Shown here one piece after another: positions 20,630-31,329 of a stretch of DNA of 64,000 nucleotides. Location: assembly GCF_000151315.2 (NCBI RefSeq), contig NW_011887295.1, positions 2,010,358-2,074,357 of the forward strand. Reading direction: 5' to 3'. Within the stretch, counting starts at the first letter, position 1. Each line of letters begins with the position of its first letter. The DNA is from Capsaspora owczarzaki ATCC 30864. Its lineage: Eukaryota > Opisthokonta > Filasterea. The notes below the pieces were generated by a model, which saw nothing but the letters and a program-made list of their open reading frames with translations, was not told where the DNA came from and ran no database searches. Both the position numbers and the translations under genes were made by a program.

Positions 20630-23600
20630 TCACTGGAACACAACGTCCTGCACAACAATGTTGGCACCCCAGTCCAGCAAAGACAGGTTCAGGGACTCGT
20701 GCAGGAAACGCATGGGATACAGAACAAGATGGCCGGTAATTTGCCGAGCAACGTCGTCGTCGGAGAGCGCACCGAGCTCGTCCGCCGCAGCAGATATGGC
20801 CATTAGCAGTGGAGACGATGGGACGGTGGGTGCGCGGGCCAGCGTCGGGGCTGAACGGTTTGCCGATGACGAGTGCGGCGATGACGGATGGTTGGCAAGG
20901 GCGGAGAGCACCGAGGTGGACGACATTGGCGCACTCGCCACGTTGCTCGGTGCGATTGGCTGGGTGGCAGAGCCGTGAATCGCGAGCGAAACCATATTGG
21001 AGAGGTGTGTGGTGGCGACGCGCGTGTGATGCCAGCTGAAACTGTGCGACCACCCCGACTCTGAGCTGACGGCGGTGGATGTCGTGTTTGGTGGAGTCGA
21101 TGTGAAGGCAGAAACAAGAGCCGTGCTCGCAGCAGCGGCAGCAGACGCGTTGTACTTTGCATTGATTGCCTCAAGTGCCTTCAGGGTTGGAATCTTGTCG
21201 CTCGGAATGTACGGGAAGAGTCGCTCAAACAAGGCGGTGTTGGTGTGAGCCGTTCTCAGCCACAAATCAACGTACGTCGAATCAGCAACGGGATCGAGAA
21301 TGCGCAGGTCGGCATCAGCCAGTCCCAGGTGCTCGCGCCACAGGCGACAGCGAAGCGAATACGCGTGCAGGCCTGCGCGATGGGGCTTTCCATTCATGGT
21401 TCCGTCCACAAAGTACAAGTCGCGTGTGATGAGACACATTTCGGAATCACGGTCCCCTAAAGTCGAGTGCAGAATGACGAGCATAAAACGAATTGCACGC
21501 AACGCAGAAAGTCAGTGGAAACATGGTTTTTTTTCCCAAAGTTCCGCGCAATCAAACTTACCAAGCAGACTGCGATCGTTAATGTTCGCAGAACCGACAA
21601 TGGTGACTACATCGTCAACAATCATTGTTTTCGCGTGCATGTATATTTGCTCAGTGACCCTTCGACCTTCGAGAACGCCATGCTGACGAAGCGCGAAAAA
21701 GCCAATGTAGCGCGAAAGATCGACATCCGGAAACTCGGCCGCGAGTTGACCCAGCATCGATTGAGATCCGCGATAGATGGTCTTGTACTGAAGGTACATG
21801 GTGTACCTCACGGTGACTTCGTCCACAAAGGAACCCTCTGGAGTGACAGGCAAGACAACAATCACGCGGAAGGTTTCCTTTTCCCGGATGGCCTTGGAAA
21901 TGCGCGTGACGATCGCATTCGCAATCATATTCCGAGTACCTTCCTTTGGCGCTGTTCCCGCAGAGGACACAAAGTACTGGTTTTCTGTGAGGGTCAAAGC
22001 AAAGAAACGAAAACAAAAGAAAAACGCAAGGACAGCAACCATACGAGAACAGCCATTGAGTCAGCAGCAAAGGCAAGCAAATCTTGCTGACAAGAGGTGC
22101 CTACCCATGTAGATATAGTGCTGCGCATTGGCAATGTGCACAAGGTACGCCTGTTGAATCGAATCCTCCGTCACCAAGCTTCCCGACCAATGACTAATCG
22201 ATCGCAGAATTTGGCATTCGGTCCAGCAGTAGTCTGGTGAAGCGGCTGTTGGGTGATTCGAGGCCGAGCTCGAGTTGGAGAGGTGCGTTTTGAGCAAACT
22301 CGCAGACTCTGACAGAGTGACAGGAGCCACAGGAGCAGAGATTGGTGTGGAGGAGCCCACTGAGTGTCGGGGAAGACGAGGTGCGGCCGAGCTCGGCGAA
22401 AGAGAAGCTCGTGCGCTTGTTGGGACTTGTGTCAGCAACGCATCAGACGACGCAGACCTGATGGGCGTCGGCGAGATGGATCCTTGGCGGTCGACGACCA
22501 TGCCAGAAGCGGTTTCCAGAATGGTTGCAGCCTGTGGCACAGCCCCACCCGAGCTTGAGCTTGGCCACTTGGCTTCGTTGCTCTGGGGCGAGTTTAGAGA
22601 GTGCTGAGGTGCGACAATGGGCAGTTTACTCGCCGCGGCCAAATCGAGCGGTTTCAATGGAGTGGTGCGAGATGCCTTGGATGCGGCATCATCCTGACGC
22701 TGTGCCGACGATGATACCCGAGCGGTTTGGTTGGACGAGTCCACGTTGGATTTCTCCGTCGAGTAGTAGTTGGTGGAGCGAGGAAGCAAACAGATGTAGT
22801 CCGGCCCACAGTCCATATTTTCCTTGTGATGGTTCCTGAAGCGAGTGAACAGTTGAAGGTGAGTTGACAAAGAGGAATTGGTGGAGGGGAGGGGGAGAGG
22901 GCGGAGGGGGGCAGGGTGATACTCACCATCGCTGGATGAACGAGACGGCAACATCTCTGGCGGCACCACCCTCGATTCGAACACAAATGTCGTGCCAGGC
23001 CATTCGAGGTTGAGTCATCCGATCGATAGCGTCGTCGAATGGACGATGCACATTGTCTGCAGGAGATTGCGAAAGGTGAATATCGAGAAAAGGGGAATTT
23101 GAAGAACCGGGAATTGACAAACAAGAACTAGATTCTCATCTCTGTGTGATTTTACCAATAGAAACGATGGAGGGGTTGTAGTAATCCTTGCCGGGCCAGG
23201 TCATGAACATGTGGCAAGGATCGGTGATGGAGTGTGCTGGTGTGTCGTAACGGCCAAATGCGTAATCCAGTCCTCCTAGAACCACCACAATCATCAGTTC
23301 ACCGCGCGAGAAGTGTCAATCAGCGGCTGACAAAAGTAGAAACACGGCCCGGCACGTTGACTTACCAACAAAGGCAACTTTCTGATCAATGATGGTCGTC
23401 TTTTCGTGGTGGCTCCAATTCAGAGGTCCTGTTGGGCCAGGATGCGTGATGACCTTGATATTCGGATGTAGAGACTCGAGAATCTTCTTGGCATTGCTAC
23501 TATTGAGACGAAAAGCCAGCTTGGTCTCGTTCCACAGCAGCATGTAAATTTTGACACCGGCCGACGCTCGCGAGAGCAAGACACGATCAAGACGACTGGG

Positions 23601-26002
23601 CAACGCTTCCTGCGCCTTGGTGCGCTTTAAAAAGATTTCCGGTGTGGTAAACCAGCCAGCTGAATCCGACCAAGCAGACAGTGTCGGCGTCCGAAGAGAT
23701 TGAGAAATACAAGACACAAAACTTTGTACGAGCAAACAGTGGAACCTACTGATAAATATTTCCTTCCGAGCTTGCGTTAATGAGTGGTAGAGCGCTTCGA
23801 AAATGTCGTGCCCATCAACCAGCCATTTGGTTCGCGTGGCGGTGTGAACATCGGCGAAGGATCCGTAACGGTATTTCGCTGCGCAAAAAAAAAAAAAAAA
23901 AAAAACCCATCAAAAATGAACAAACAGCAAAAAGAAGAAGGCTCCATCGAACAACAGCACACATCACATTATGGTCGCTTACGTTGCGACAGCTCTTTGC
24001 GCATGTAATGGGCCCAGGCATGGTCGTGGAACGCCTTGCCGCAGTTTGCGCACTGTCCGTTCGCGTCCGGGCTGTATCGGTCGCAAGCCTCGTGGTCCTC
24101 TTTGAGTCGACCACAAGTGTCGCAGCGATTGGTGTCAGACTCATGGATGGTGTAACGGCCGCAGAGATCATGATCGGACTCTTGTCGGCCGCAGTTGTCG
24201 CAGAAACCAGGCAACGCCTGAGCGTCCTCAAAGAACTCGCACAGCTCGTGATCAATTTCAGGACGGCGGCAATTGGAGCACACCACTAGTGCTGGAAGAA
24301 ACACGGCAGCAGCCGTCGACGACCGCATCGAGGGCTTTTGTCGGAGAAAGTTGAGAAACGCCGAGGAAGAGTTTTGTGCCAGACCATCAATCTGGGGATC
24401 AAAGTGGTCGCATGCGTCCTGGTGGTCTTCTTCGTGGCGACCGCAGTGTGCACAGACCCTCTCTGCCCCGTCGTCTTCGCTGCCGCTGCTGCTGCTGCTG
24501 CGGCTGCTGGCATCGTCGCTTTCAAGGGATTCCTCGTCTTCGTCCTCCGCTTCTTCCTCGTCGTCTTCGTTTTCCTCGTCTTTATCATCTCGTTCATCAT
24601 CGTCCTCGTCGCTGGCCTCCTTCGCTTGTTCTTTGTGATGAACATGTGCGGAAGAGCCGCGCTCGGTGCCGAGATTGGATGCGCTCAGGATTTGGCTCTG
24701 TGACGGCTGACTTGTTGAATCAGGGTTGCTGCTCGCCTCTCTCGGATAGTCGTCGATATCGCTGCCCTCGCTGTTCACGCGGTAGAGGCGACCGGATTCG
24801 TCGGTTTGCGAGGTGGGCGACGCGGCGTTCTGGCGGGCAAAACTCTTGCGCGCGTTGGACACGGCTCGAAACTCTTGCTGCTTTTGCAGCACATCCTGCT
24901 GATGCCGCTCTTGCAGACTGGGCAGCGATGCTTTCAACGCGCTCCGCTGACGCTCGGTTTCGGCCTCGTACGACGTGCATGCTCGGTGGTCGAATTCGTG
25001 GCGCCCACAAACCGCACACGATCCAGCGACCAGGCCGCCAGAGTCGATGAAATGGCCGCAGATGGCGTGTGCCTCTTCCGAGTAGTCGCATCGCTGGCAT
25101 ATGTCTGTCAACGGGTGGTTTTGGTACCGGTCGCAAATCCACGTCGCCTCAATCGGCGGTGTCGGGACGGACGTATCGTCGTCCTTGCCCACCGACGCCG
25201 GCGACAGCACGGGCGACGCAAAGACGCTCACCGAGCGCGGGGTCGCGGCAGCATTGGACGACGGCGACTGGACTGGCGATGCTGAGCCAATGACGCGCGG
25301 TGAGCCAGTCGCGCGCAGCAGCGGATTGACCTCGGGCGTCGTGCTGCTGTTGATGCTGCTGCTGCTGCTCAGCGAGAAGGCGCTGACAACGGCGTCGACG
25401 ATGGCTGAGGCAGCAGTGAGCAGCGGCGTGGTCTGTCTGGGCGACGCTGGCTTGGAGCGCAGGATGGACGCTGCGGTGGCAGTGGATGCGGCAGCAGAGC
25501 GCGACTGGGACTGGGGCGGGACGACGAGAACATCCGCAAGAGCAGCACTGCGAGCACTGTGATGATGATGCTGCTGATGATGAGCATCCGTGGGAGAGGC
25601 GTCCGGCTGGCTCGTCGGACTGGTTGCCGGCGATGCAAACTGAGAGCCCGACGTCGAATCGACACTCGCGTCACGAGCAAGCCGGGCGGACGACGATGAC
25701 GATGACGCTGACAGTGTCGTCACTGTCACTGGGATGGCATTAGCATCGCCTGGAGCAGGGTGAGACGGGTCGTCGTGCGCAGTGGCGTCGCTCGCGTCGT
25801 CTGAGAGCGGTGATGTGGGTGTGGGTGCGGTTTGGATCATCCACTCGTCACCACCGCGAGCGGCTGCAGAAGGCATTGGCGATCCTAGGCCAGAAGACAC
25901 TGGAGATCGACCCTGGCGAGCTGGGTCGTCATTGTCGCCCAGCTGCGGCGGCGGCTCAGACATCTCGCTGTTTAAGGGGTTGGACGGAGGCTGAGAAAAC
26001 AT
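20630..26002 (-). CDS. Phospholipase D with N-terminal tandem Cys/His repeats
   Basis: Hydrolyses phospholipids such as phosphatidylcholine to phosphatidic acid. Eight exons join in phase: 23983-26002, 23750-23878, 23366-23659, 23156-23275, 22927-23056, 22105-22835, 21562-21984, 20630-21456 (1557 residues; ATG at 26002). Catalytic motifs: HKD1 as HHEKTTIID (about 23385-23425), HKD2 as HAKTMIVDD followed by GSANINDRS (about 21590-21640). Other landmarks: RTKWLVDGHDIFEAL, GGLDYAFGRYD, PRMAWHDICVRIEG, FIQRWNHHKEN and YIYMENQYFVSS. Eukaryotic PLD1/Spo14 enzymes usually have PX and PH domains at the N-terminus. Here instead are about 290 low-complexity residues, an acidic stretch, and seven copies of a motif close to C-x2-C-G-R-x3-D-H-x2-C-x2-[FY], which I do not recognise. 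There are Ser/Thr-rich insertions between the HKD motifs and near the C-terminus. Confidence 0.92.
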
Positions 26003-26325
26003 GACTGAACACACTGAGACTGTCTGTCATCGAGGCTGATTTGTCCATTAGAACGAAGGCTGATGCAAAACTAGGCTGAAACACTGAAGAAAGCTTCTAT
26101 GAATTGGAAATGTACAATAAATGTGAAATCGTACTCTTTTCATACATCCGCAATTACACTGTGCGAAGTCAAAGCGAGAGGGGAGAAACAAAAAAGACAA
26201 GAGGAAAAAAAAAATAGCTTAAAAGTAACATTGTTCAAAAACAAACACAACATGTAGTGGGTGTGGACGACCGGAGGCGCGAAATGAATGCTTCAAACGA
26301 AACAAAGAGTGGCATCCTGCTGGTT
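26003..26325. other. Spacer between MYC-like stop and phospholipase D start
   Basis: 323 bp; AT-rich around 26110-26250. It must hold the 3' UTR of the MYC-like gene and the promoter of phospholipase D (both minus strand). No other gene seen. Confidence 0.5.
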
Positions 26326-28698
26326 TCATCGGCTACCACGGAGCGCTTGCAAGCGGGCAACAAGCTCGTCATGCTCGCGGAGAGCACGAGCCTTGGCGGC
26401 TTCGAGCTCGACCTCGCGGTCACACAGCGACCGAATGTACTCGGCAGCCTTGCGCAAAATGTGGACCTTGGCGGCCGCAGACGTGTCGACCAGCTCTGGG
26501 ATTTTCTTTTGGAGCATAATGAACGACTTGTTGAGGTCGTCTCGGCGCCTGCGCTCGAGAACATTGTGGAATCGTCGCTTGGCTACAGAGTCTGTAGCGT
26601 CGCCTTCCATGGCTCCGTCGTCCTCGTTGAAGGGAACTGGGGACGTGGAAGGGCTGGGGTTGAGCGACGATGGCGCGGTGGACATGGGCGACATGGTCGC
26701 CGAAGTCATAAAGCCAGAGCGCGGGTTGGGCGTGCCGGGAGTGCTCATGCCGCCGGCAGCAATGGCTGCGGCTGCTGCGGTTGTGGCGGCTGCTGCTGCA
26801 GCTGCGGCGGCGGCCGCTGCCACGTTTTCGACGCTTCGTGCGCGCTTGGTGGGTGAGAGCAAGACCATGTCGAGCTGGGAAGGGGTGACGAGTTCGTTCT
26901 TGCGTTTGCGAGCAGCGGTGGCAACAGCGCTCGGCCGTTGCAATGGCGACGACGGTGCCGACTGGGTGCGGGTCGGGAAGTTTAACAAGTTCATGGTACC
27001 AATGCGCGGAGTGAGCCCGGTCGATGCAGCAGCGGCATACGAAGACGCGGCTTGTGCAAAAATGGGCGCAGCAGGCGAGGCAAAAGCAGGCTGCGGAATG
27101 ACCAGATTGGATCGCACCGGTCCTCGTCCGTTCGCAGCAGAGTCGGCAGGGCGCCGTTGCGGGAGCTGCGCGGCCGTGTCATCGTCAGACTCGTCGCCAA
27201 CGACGTCAATCTCCTCGTCCTCGTCATCCTCGTCGTGAGCGGGCCTGCTGGGTCGCTGGGGCGTCCCGAACGAGGAGCCAAACTGAGGAGCAAGTGGCAC
27301 GCCGAGATGCGCTGCCGTCGCTGCGCCGCCGCGATGCGCCATACTAGGCGAGGCCAGTGGCGTGCCGGCGGCAGAGTACGAGCCGAACGATTGCTGTTGT
27401 GCGCGCAAGGCTTGGGCTTGGGCGAGCGCCGGTTCAACCTTGGTCAGGCGAGTCTCCGTGTCTTCAAAGCCCTCAAGCTCCTCGACGTCCTCGTCCATGT
27501 CGTCGTCGCCGACACTGCCAGAGAGGGTGTTGGCTCGGGCAAGAGCGGCGGCAGCAGCGGCGTCGCGTTTTCGCTGGGCCTTGCTGGGCGAAGCCGTCGG
27601 CGCTGTGATGCGGGTGAGGCGGGTGGACTTTCGCGTCGGGGTGGTGACCGGGGTGCTGGGGGTGGATTTGGAGTGCTGCTTTTTGGTCTTCAAGGTCAGC
27701 ACGAGACCCGAAGGCTGAGCGGGCGACGAGTACGCCTGGTGGTGGTGGTGCTGTTGATTGCTTGGGTCGCTGTTGGCCAAGGCTGCCAGAGCACCCGACA
27801 GGTGGGCTTCAGAGTCGTGGTGCTGCATGAACGCGAGGTCGTCGGACAGGTCCATGGCGGCAGCGGCGGCAGCTGCCTCGGCGTTCGCGCCATCGAGATG
27901 CGCGACCGATCCGAGGTGCATGTGGTCGGACATGTCGTCGTTGAGCAACAGGCCCGCCCAGAGAGCGTCGTCGTGCGAGTCGAGAAGCTGAGGATCAAAG
28001 AGATCGGCGTGCGACTCCCATGCTTGGATTGCTGCGGCCGCAGGATCGTCGGGCAGGTTGGCAAGCGCGTCCATGCCAGCACTGATGCTTCGCAAGGCCG
28101 TGTCATCAACAGGCAAGGTGTGGTCTTCCGGATGGTGCGAGAAGGCGTCCAGCTGCGCCGCAGTCAAGAGCACATGATCGCCTGCATCGGCCGCCGCCAG
28201 CGCCGCGGACGCTAGCTCGGACGCGTGAGCGTCTTGGCTCAGAGCATCGTCCAGCGCGGCCAGCATGGCGACGCCGTGCGGCGAGGAATTGTGGTGGTGG
28301 TCTGCTGTTTGGCCTTCACTGGTTGTGCTTGACGAGGTGATTGCGGCATGTTTTGGGGTTGCAGGGTCGCCTATTGGTGGAGGACGTTGCGCATTGGCCG
28401 ATGCAGTAGCAGCAGCAGCAGCAGAAGCAGAATGGGTTAATGGCCGTGATTGGTGCGTCCGTGAAAGAGCGAGGTTACGTTTTGGCTGGGGTGGTGGGGC
28501 GGGCGAGCAATACGGCGAAGCTGTGGCCGACGGTGCGGCCGACACTGAAAAGGAGGATGAATAGGCCGAGAATTCTTCAAAAGCCGCGTCTAGAAAGTCG
28601 TCCGGCAGGTGGTCTGCACGATGGAGGTGATCGAGATCGCCCAGGTCGTCCAGGGCTCCGCCAGACGGGATGTCGTCTCTATTGGCGATGGCAGTCAT
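26326..28698 (-). CDS. MYC: Myc-like bHLH-leucine zipper transcription factor
   Basis: DNA-binding regulator expected to dimerise with Max and bind CACGTG E-boxes. A single open frame of 790 residues runs from ATG at 28698. The DNA-binding domain is at the extreme C-terminus, as in animal Myc: KRRFHNVLERRRRDDLNKSF (with the His, Glu and Arg residues used for E-box contact), then KIPELVDTSAAAKVHILRKA and a leucine zipper ending LVARLQALRGSR. The HNVLER start, PEL, and K-V-x-I-L-x-K-A helix 2 match Myc better than Max, which lacks the long N-terminus. The N-terminal ~50 residues are acidic (DDFLDAAFEEFSAY), a plausible activation region, but I could not find a convincing Myc box II. The middle is low complexity with Ala and His runs. 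Max is not in the window. Confidence 0.85.
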   Translation of the reverse strand: MTAIANRDDIPSGGALDDLGDLDHLHRADHLPDDFLDAAFEEFSAYSSSFSVSAAPSATASPYCSPAPPPQPKRNLALSRTHQSRPLTHSASAAAAATASANAQRPPPIGDPATPKHAAITSSSTTSEGQTADHHHNSSPHGVAMLAALDDALSQDAHASELASAALAAADAGDHVLLTAAQLDAFSHHPEDHTLPVDDTALRSISAGMDALANLPDDPAAAAIQAWESHADLFDPQLLDSHDDALWAGLLLNDDMSDHMHLGSVAHLDGANAEAAAAAAAMDLSDDLAFMQHHDSEAHLSGALAALANSDPSNQQHHHHQAYSSPAQPSGLVLTLKTKKQHSKSTPSTPVTTPTRKSTRLTRITAPTASPSKAQRKRDAAAAAALARANTLSGSVGDDDMDEDVEELEGFEDTETRLTKVEPALAQAQALRAQQQSFGSYSAAGTPLASPSMAHRGGAATAAHLGVPLAPQFGSSFGTPQRPSRPAHDEDDEDEEIDVVGDESDDDTAAQLPQRRPADSAANGRGPVRSNLVIPQPAFASPAAPIFAQAASSYAAAASTGLTPRIGTMNLLNFPTRTQSAPSSPLQRPSAVATAARKRKNELVTPSQLDMVLLSPTKRARSVENVAAAAAAAAAAAATTAAAAAIAAGGMSTPGTPNPRSGFMTSATMSPMSTAPSSLNPSPSTSPVPFNEDDGAMEGDATDSVAKRRFHNVLERRRRDDLNKSFIMLQKKIPELVDTSAAAKVHILRKAAEYIRSLCDREVELEAAKARALREHDELVARLQALRGSR

Positions 28699-31329
28699 AT
28701 GGAAACGGAGATGATCACTTGGTAGGGCTTTTTTTTTTGTTCGTTGAAGTTGTTGTAGTTGTTGCTTGAGAACAGGAGGGGGTACAAGTGACGAGCGAGC
28801 TGTCCAAGATTAGAAAGTCTAAACAAGTTCAAACGCCAAACAAAAACCAAAGTGAGTTGACTTGAATCGTTGCTTGTCGTGATGATGTTTGTGTGAGAAG
28901 TTTTCGGGTTGCTTCTTGTTGTTGTTGTTGAGTTTTCTGTGAGTTGCCGTGTTTGGTAGAAAGATAAACGTTTGAACCGCAACAACCGTCGCAGACACAC
29001 ACAGAGCACTGCACCCTCGGCGCACTACAACGCAGCAGACCAGCAAGTCATGGCACAGTGGTATCAACAAAGGACATCAGCTGTGTTGTTGTTGCGATGA
29101 GTGAGTGTCATGCAAAAAACCATTCCAGTGAAACAGTTTTTTTGTGGGTTGCTGCATAGAATGCCTTGCCCATCAAAGAGAGCAAGTGCGCAATTCATGG
29201 GTGGAGACAGCGAGTGAGGTGTGCTCGGATGGCAGAGTGGACCTCGTGGCCAATCTCAATGCCATGTGGGTAAAAGTCGTGATAATCCAGAAACTTGACA
29301 CCACCCTCAAAAAGAAAAGAAGAAACAAAAGAAGAGAGAAAAACAAAAACAAAAAACAAAAACAAAAAAACGTTGTTGTTGTTGGGTTTTTTGGTATTTC
29401 ACGCCTCTCTTCCATCGCTGCCGCTCGTCGTTGCTTCAACATTGACACCACGCTGGACAGCGTGCTTGATGAAGTGTTTGTGTCACAGCGAAAGCAAGTC
29501 AGCGAGAGGCGCGATTGGAAGGGCGTTGCATTGGCAAGTTGACAGCGGGTTTAGCGGTTTCGCATCTCGCTCTCGCTCTCGCTCAGCCACCGCTCTCTCT
29601 CACTCTCTGCTGGAGCTTGCAACAAGTCAAGGCGACGCGCGCTGTATGAATGCACCTCCAGAGCGAGTTGGAATGCAGAGTGAGAGTGGAAATGCGCAGA
29701 AGCCCAAAAAGGAGTCTTCTGGTCTCTTCGGTTTTGTTGGTAGGGGGTTGTGGCTTCAACTGCGCACAACCGCAACAACAACAACGACGCTGACGCTGCA
29801 AAATCCAACGAATCTGCGACTCGACTTTTACTCGTAGTGCAGACTGAGCATCCGAGAATGGGAAGCAGAAGCAGCAGGTTGTACCTCGAGCAACACACAG
29901 CAATAGGTCTCAGCAGACAGGGTCAGGACAAGACGAGACCCAGACACAACTAGACCCCCGCTCCGAGTGCTCTTTTGGAACAGATTCAACTGATTCGCAT
30001 GGTTGTGATGCCACAATGGTGAGAGAGAGAGAGAGTGTGTGTGTGGCGTGTCGTGGAAGAACGTGAGAAATAAAAAAAAAAAAAAAAAAAAAAAAAGAGT
30101 CGTCGGAGGATAAAAAAAAAAAAAAAGTGCCTTGAAATAAGAGAAGGAAGGAGCGGAGGTTGCGACGGGATTTTGACAATGCAGCGGATGCGATGGAGAG
30201 GAACAAGAGCAGAGTGCAGAACAGGAAGGGAGGTGGGAGAGCGTCGTTGGGAAGGAGAACCAGCGAGCGACGAAGGAAGAGGGGGGGGGGGTCGATGTAA
30301 CATGTGTAGCCGAAATCGAAAAAAGAAAAAAAAAAAGAAAAAAACATGAAGTCACGAAACGAGAGCGAGCGGTGGCGGCAGGGAGTCGGCGCCAGAAGCG
30401 AGGTGGGGTAGGAATAGTGGCAGGAAGGAGTCGTTCCATCGAGAGACGCAGCACGCGGCGAGGTAAGCCACGAGAGCGGAGGGGAGAAAGAGAGCAAAGG
30501 AAAAACACATGAACAGACAAAACGAAAAAAAAAAAAAAAAACCGCCACAAAACACTTTTTGGGCCCACGGGAGGAAAGCGACGTCAGCACGGGGCGAGAA
30601 GGGAAGCGATGGGGACTGCCAGTGAGGAGGGAGGTTGCCAAGGAGTAGTAGGAAGTCATGAAGGAGGGAGTTGGAGCGGAGACGAGGGGCGGGCGGGAGG
30701 CGAGAAGGGAGCGTCGCGTGGTAAAGCAGAAAAAAAAAAAAAATCGAAAAACTGAAACGAAAAAATAAAAAAGAGGGGAAACGCAGCGAAAGATACGAAA
30801 CGGGTGGTGGTGAAGGTACAAAAGCATTACCTGCTATATTCAGGATTGTGAACTCGGGTAGAGAAAAGAAGAAAAAAATCACAACAAAAAAAAAGAAGAG
30901 AGAGCGAAGATCAGAAATGAACAGCTGAGCAAAGTCACAAACTAAAGTGTGCTGAGAAATAGATGCGGACGGAAGGAAAGAAATCGACGGGGTCAAAACA
31001 AACGAAAAAAACGCAATGCCAGTGAAAAGTGAAAAGCCAACGCAAAGCAAAGTACAAGTGAAACATTCGTCAAAGTCCAGCTTAGGTCCTAGACCGGTGC
31101 CCCTCCAACACTCAGTCAGACCTCGAAAACTCATGGTGAAAATTCTCTTGTATAGACATGGGCAAACAACGCAGTCAACAGCCGAAAACACAATCAAATC
31201 AAATCTAACATTGCGCAACCAAACAAAAAACAGCTTGCTTCAATTCGGCGGCATTGCGCCCCAGAGCCACAGGTCCTGACGGTACCAAAAACAAATGACA
31301 ATCAAAAAGTAAGAAACAACCACCACTCA
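28699..31329. other. 2.6-kb low-complexity upstream region of MYC-like gene
   Basis: No convincing complete gene. From about 29880 to 31000 the plus strand is strongly purine-rich with many A-runs (for example 30071-30096, 30115-30126, 30525-30541). Long frames on the minus strand here only encode Phe/Leu/Ser-rich low-complexity products. The region probably contains the 5' UTR and promoter of the MYC-like gene and the 3' UTR of the Roco gene. Two short possible exons are listed separately. Confidence 0.5.
29204..29490 (-). other. Possible orphan coding exons
   Basis: On the minus strand 29204-29308 reads GGVKFLDYHDFYPHGIEIG and continues HEVHSAIRAHL to a stop near 29204. It is preceded by an AG acceptor in a pyrimidine-rich context. 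About 140 bp upstream, 29440-29490 reads HKHFIKHAVQRG followed by a GT donor in compatible phase. The composition looks protein-like, unlike the surrounding low-complexity DNA. I cannot name a family and found no earlier exons. It may be the end of a small gene or a relic. Confidence 0.3.

Noticed and set aside
27052-28215. 387-codon plus-strand open frame
   Set aside because: Antisense shadow of the MYC-like coding exon; composition is Arg/Gly/Val-rich without domains.
29828-31218. Three overlapping minus-strand open frames of 246-305 codons
   Set aside because: Products are Phe/Leu/Ser homopolymer-like sequences caused by pyrimidine-rich DNA; no start context, splice pattern or motif supports them.
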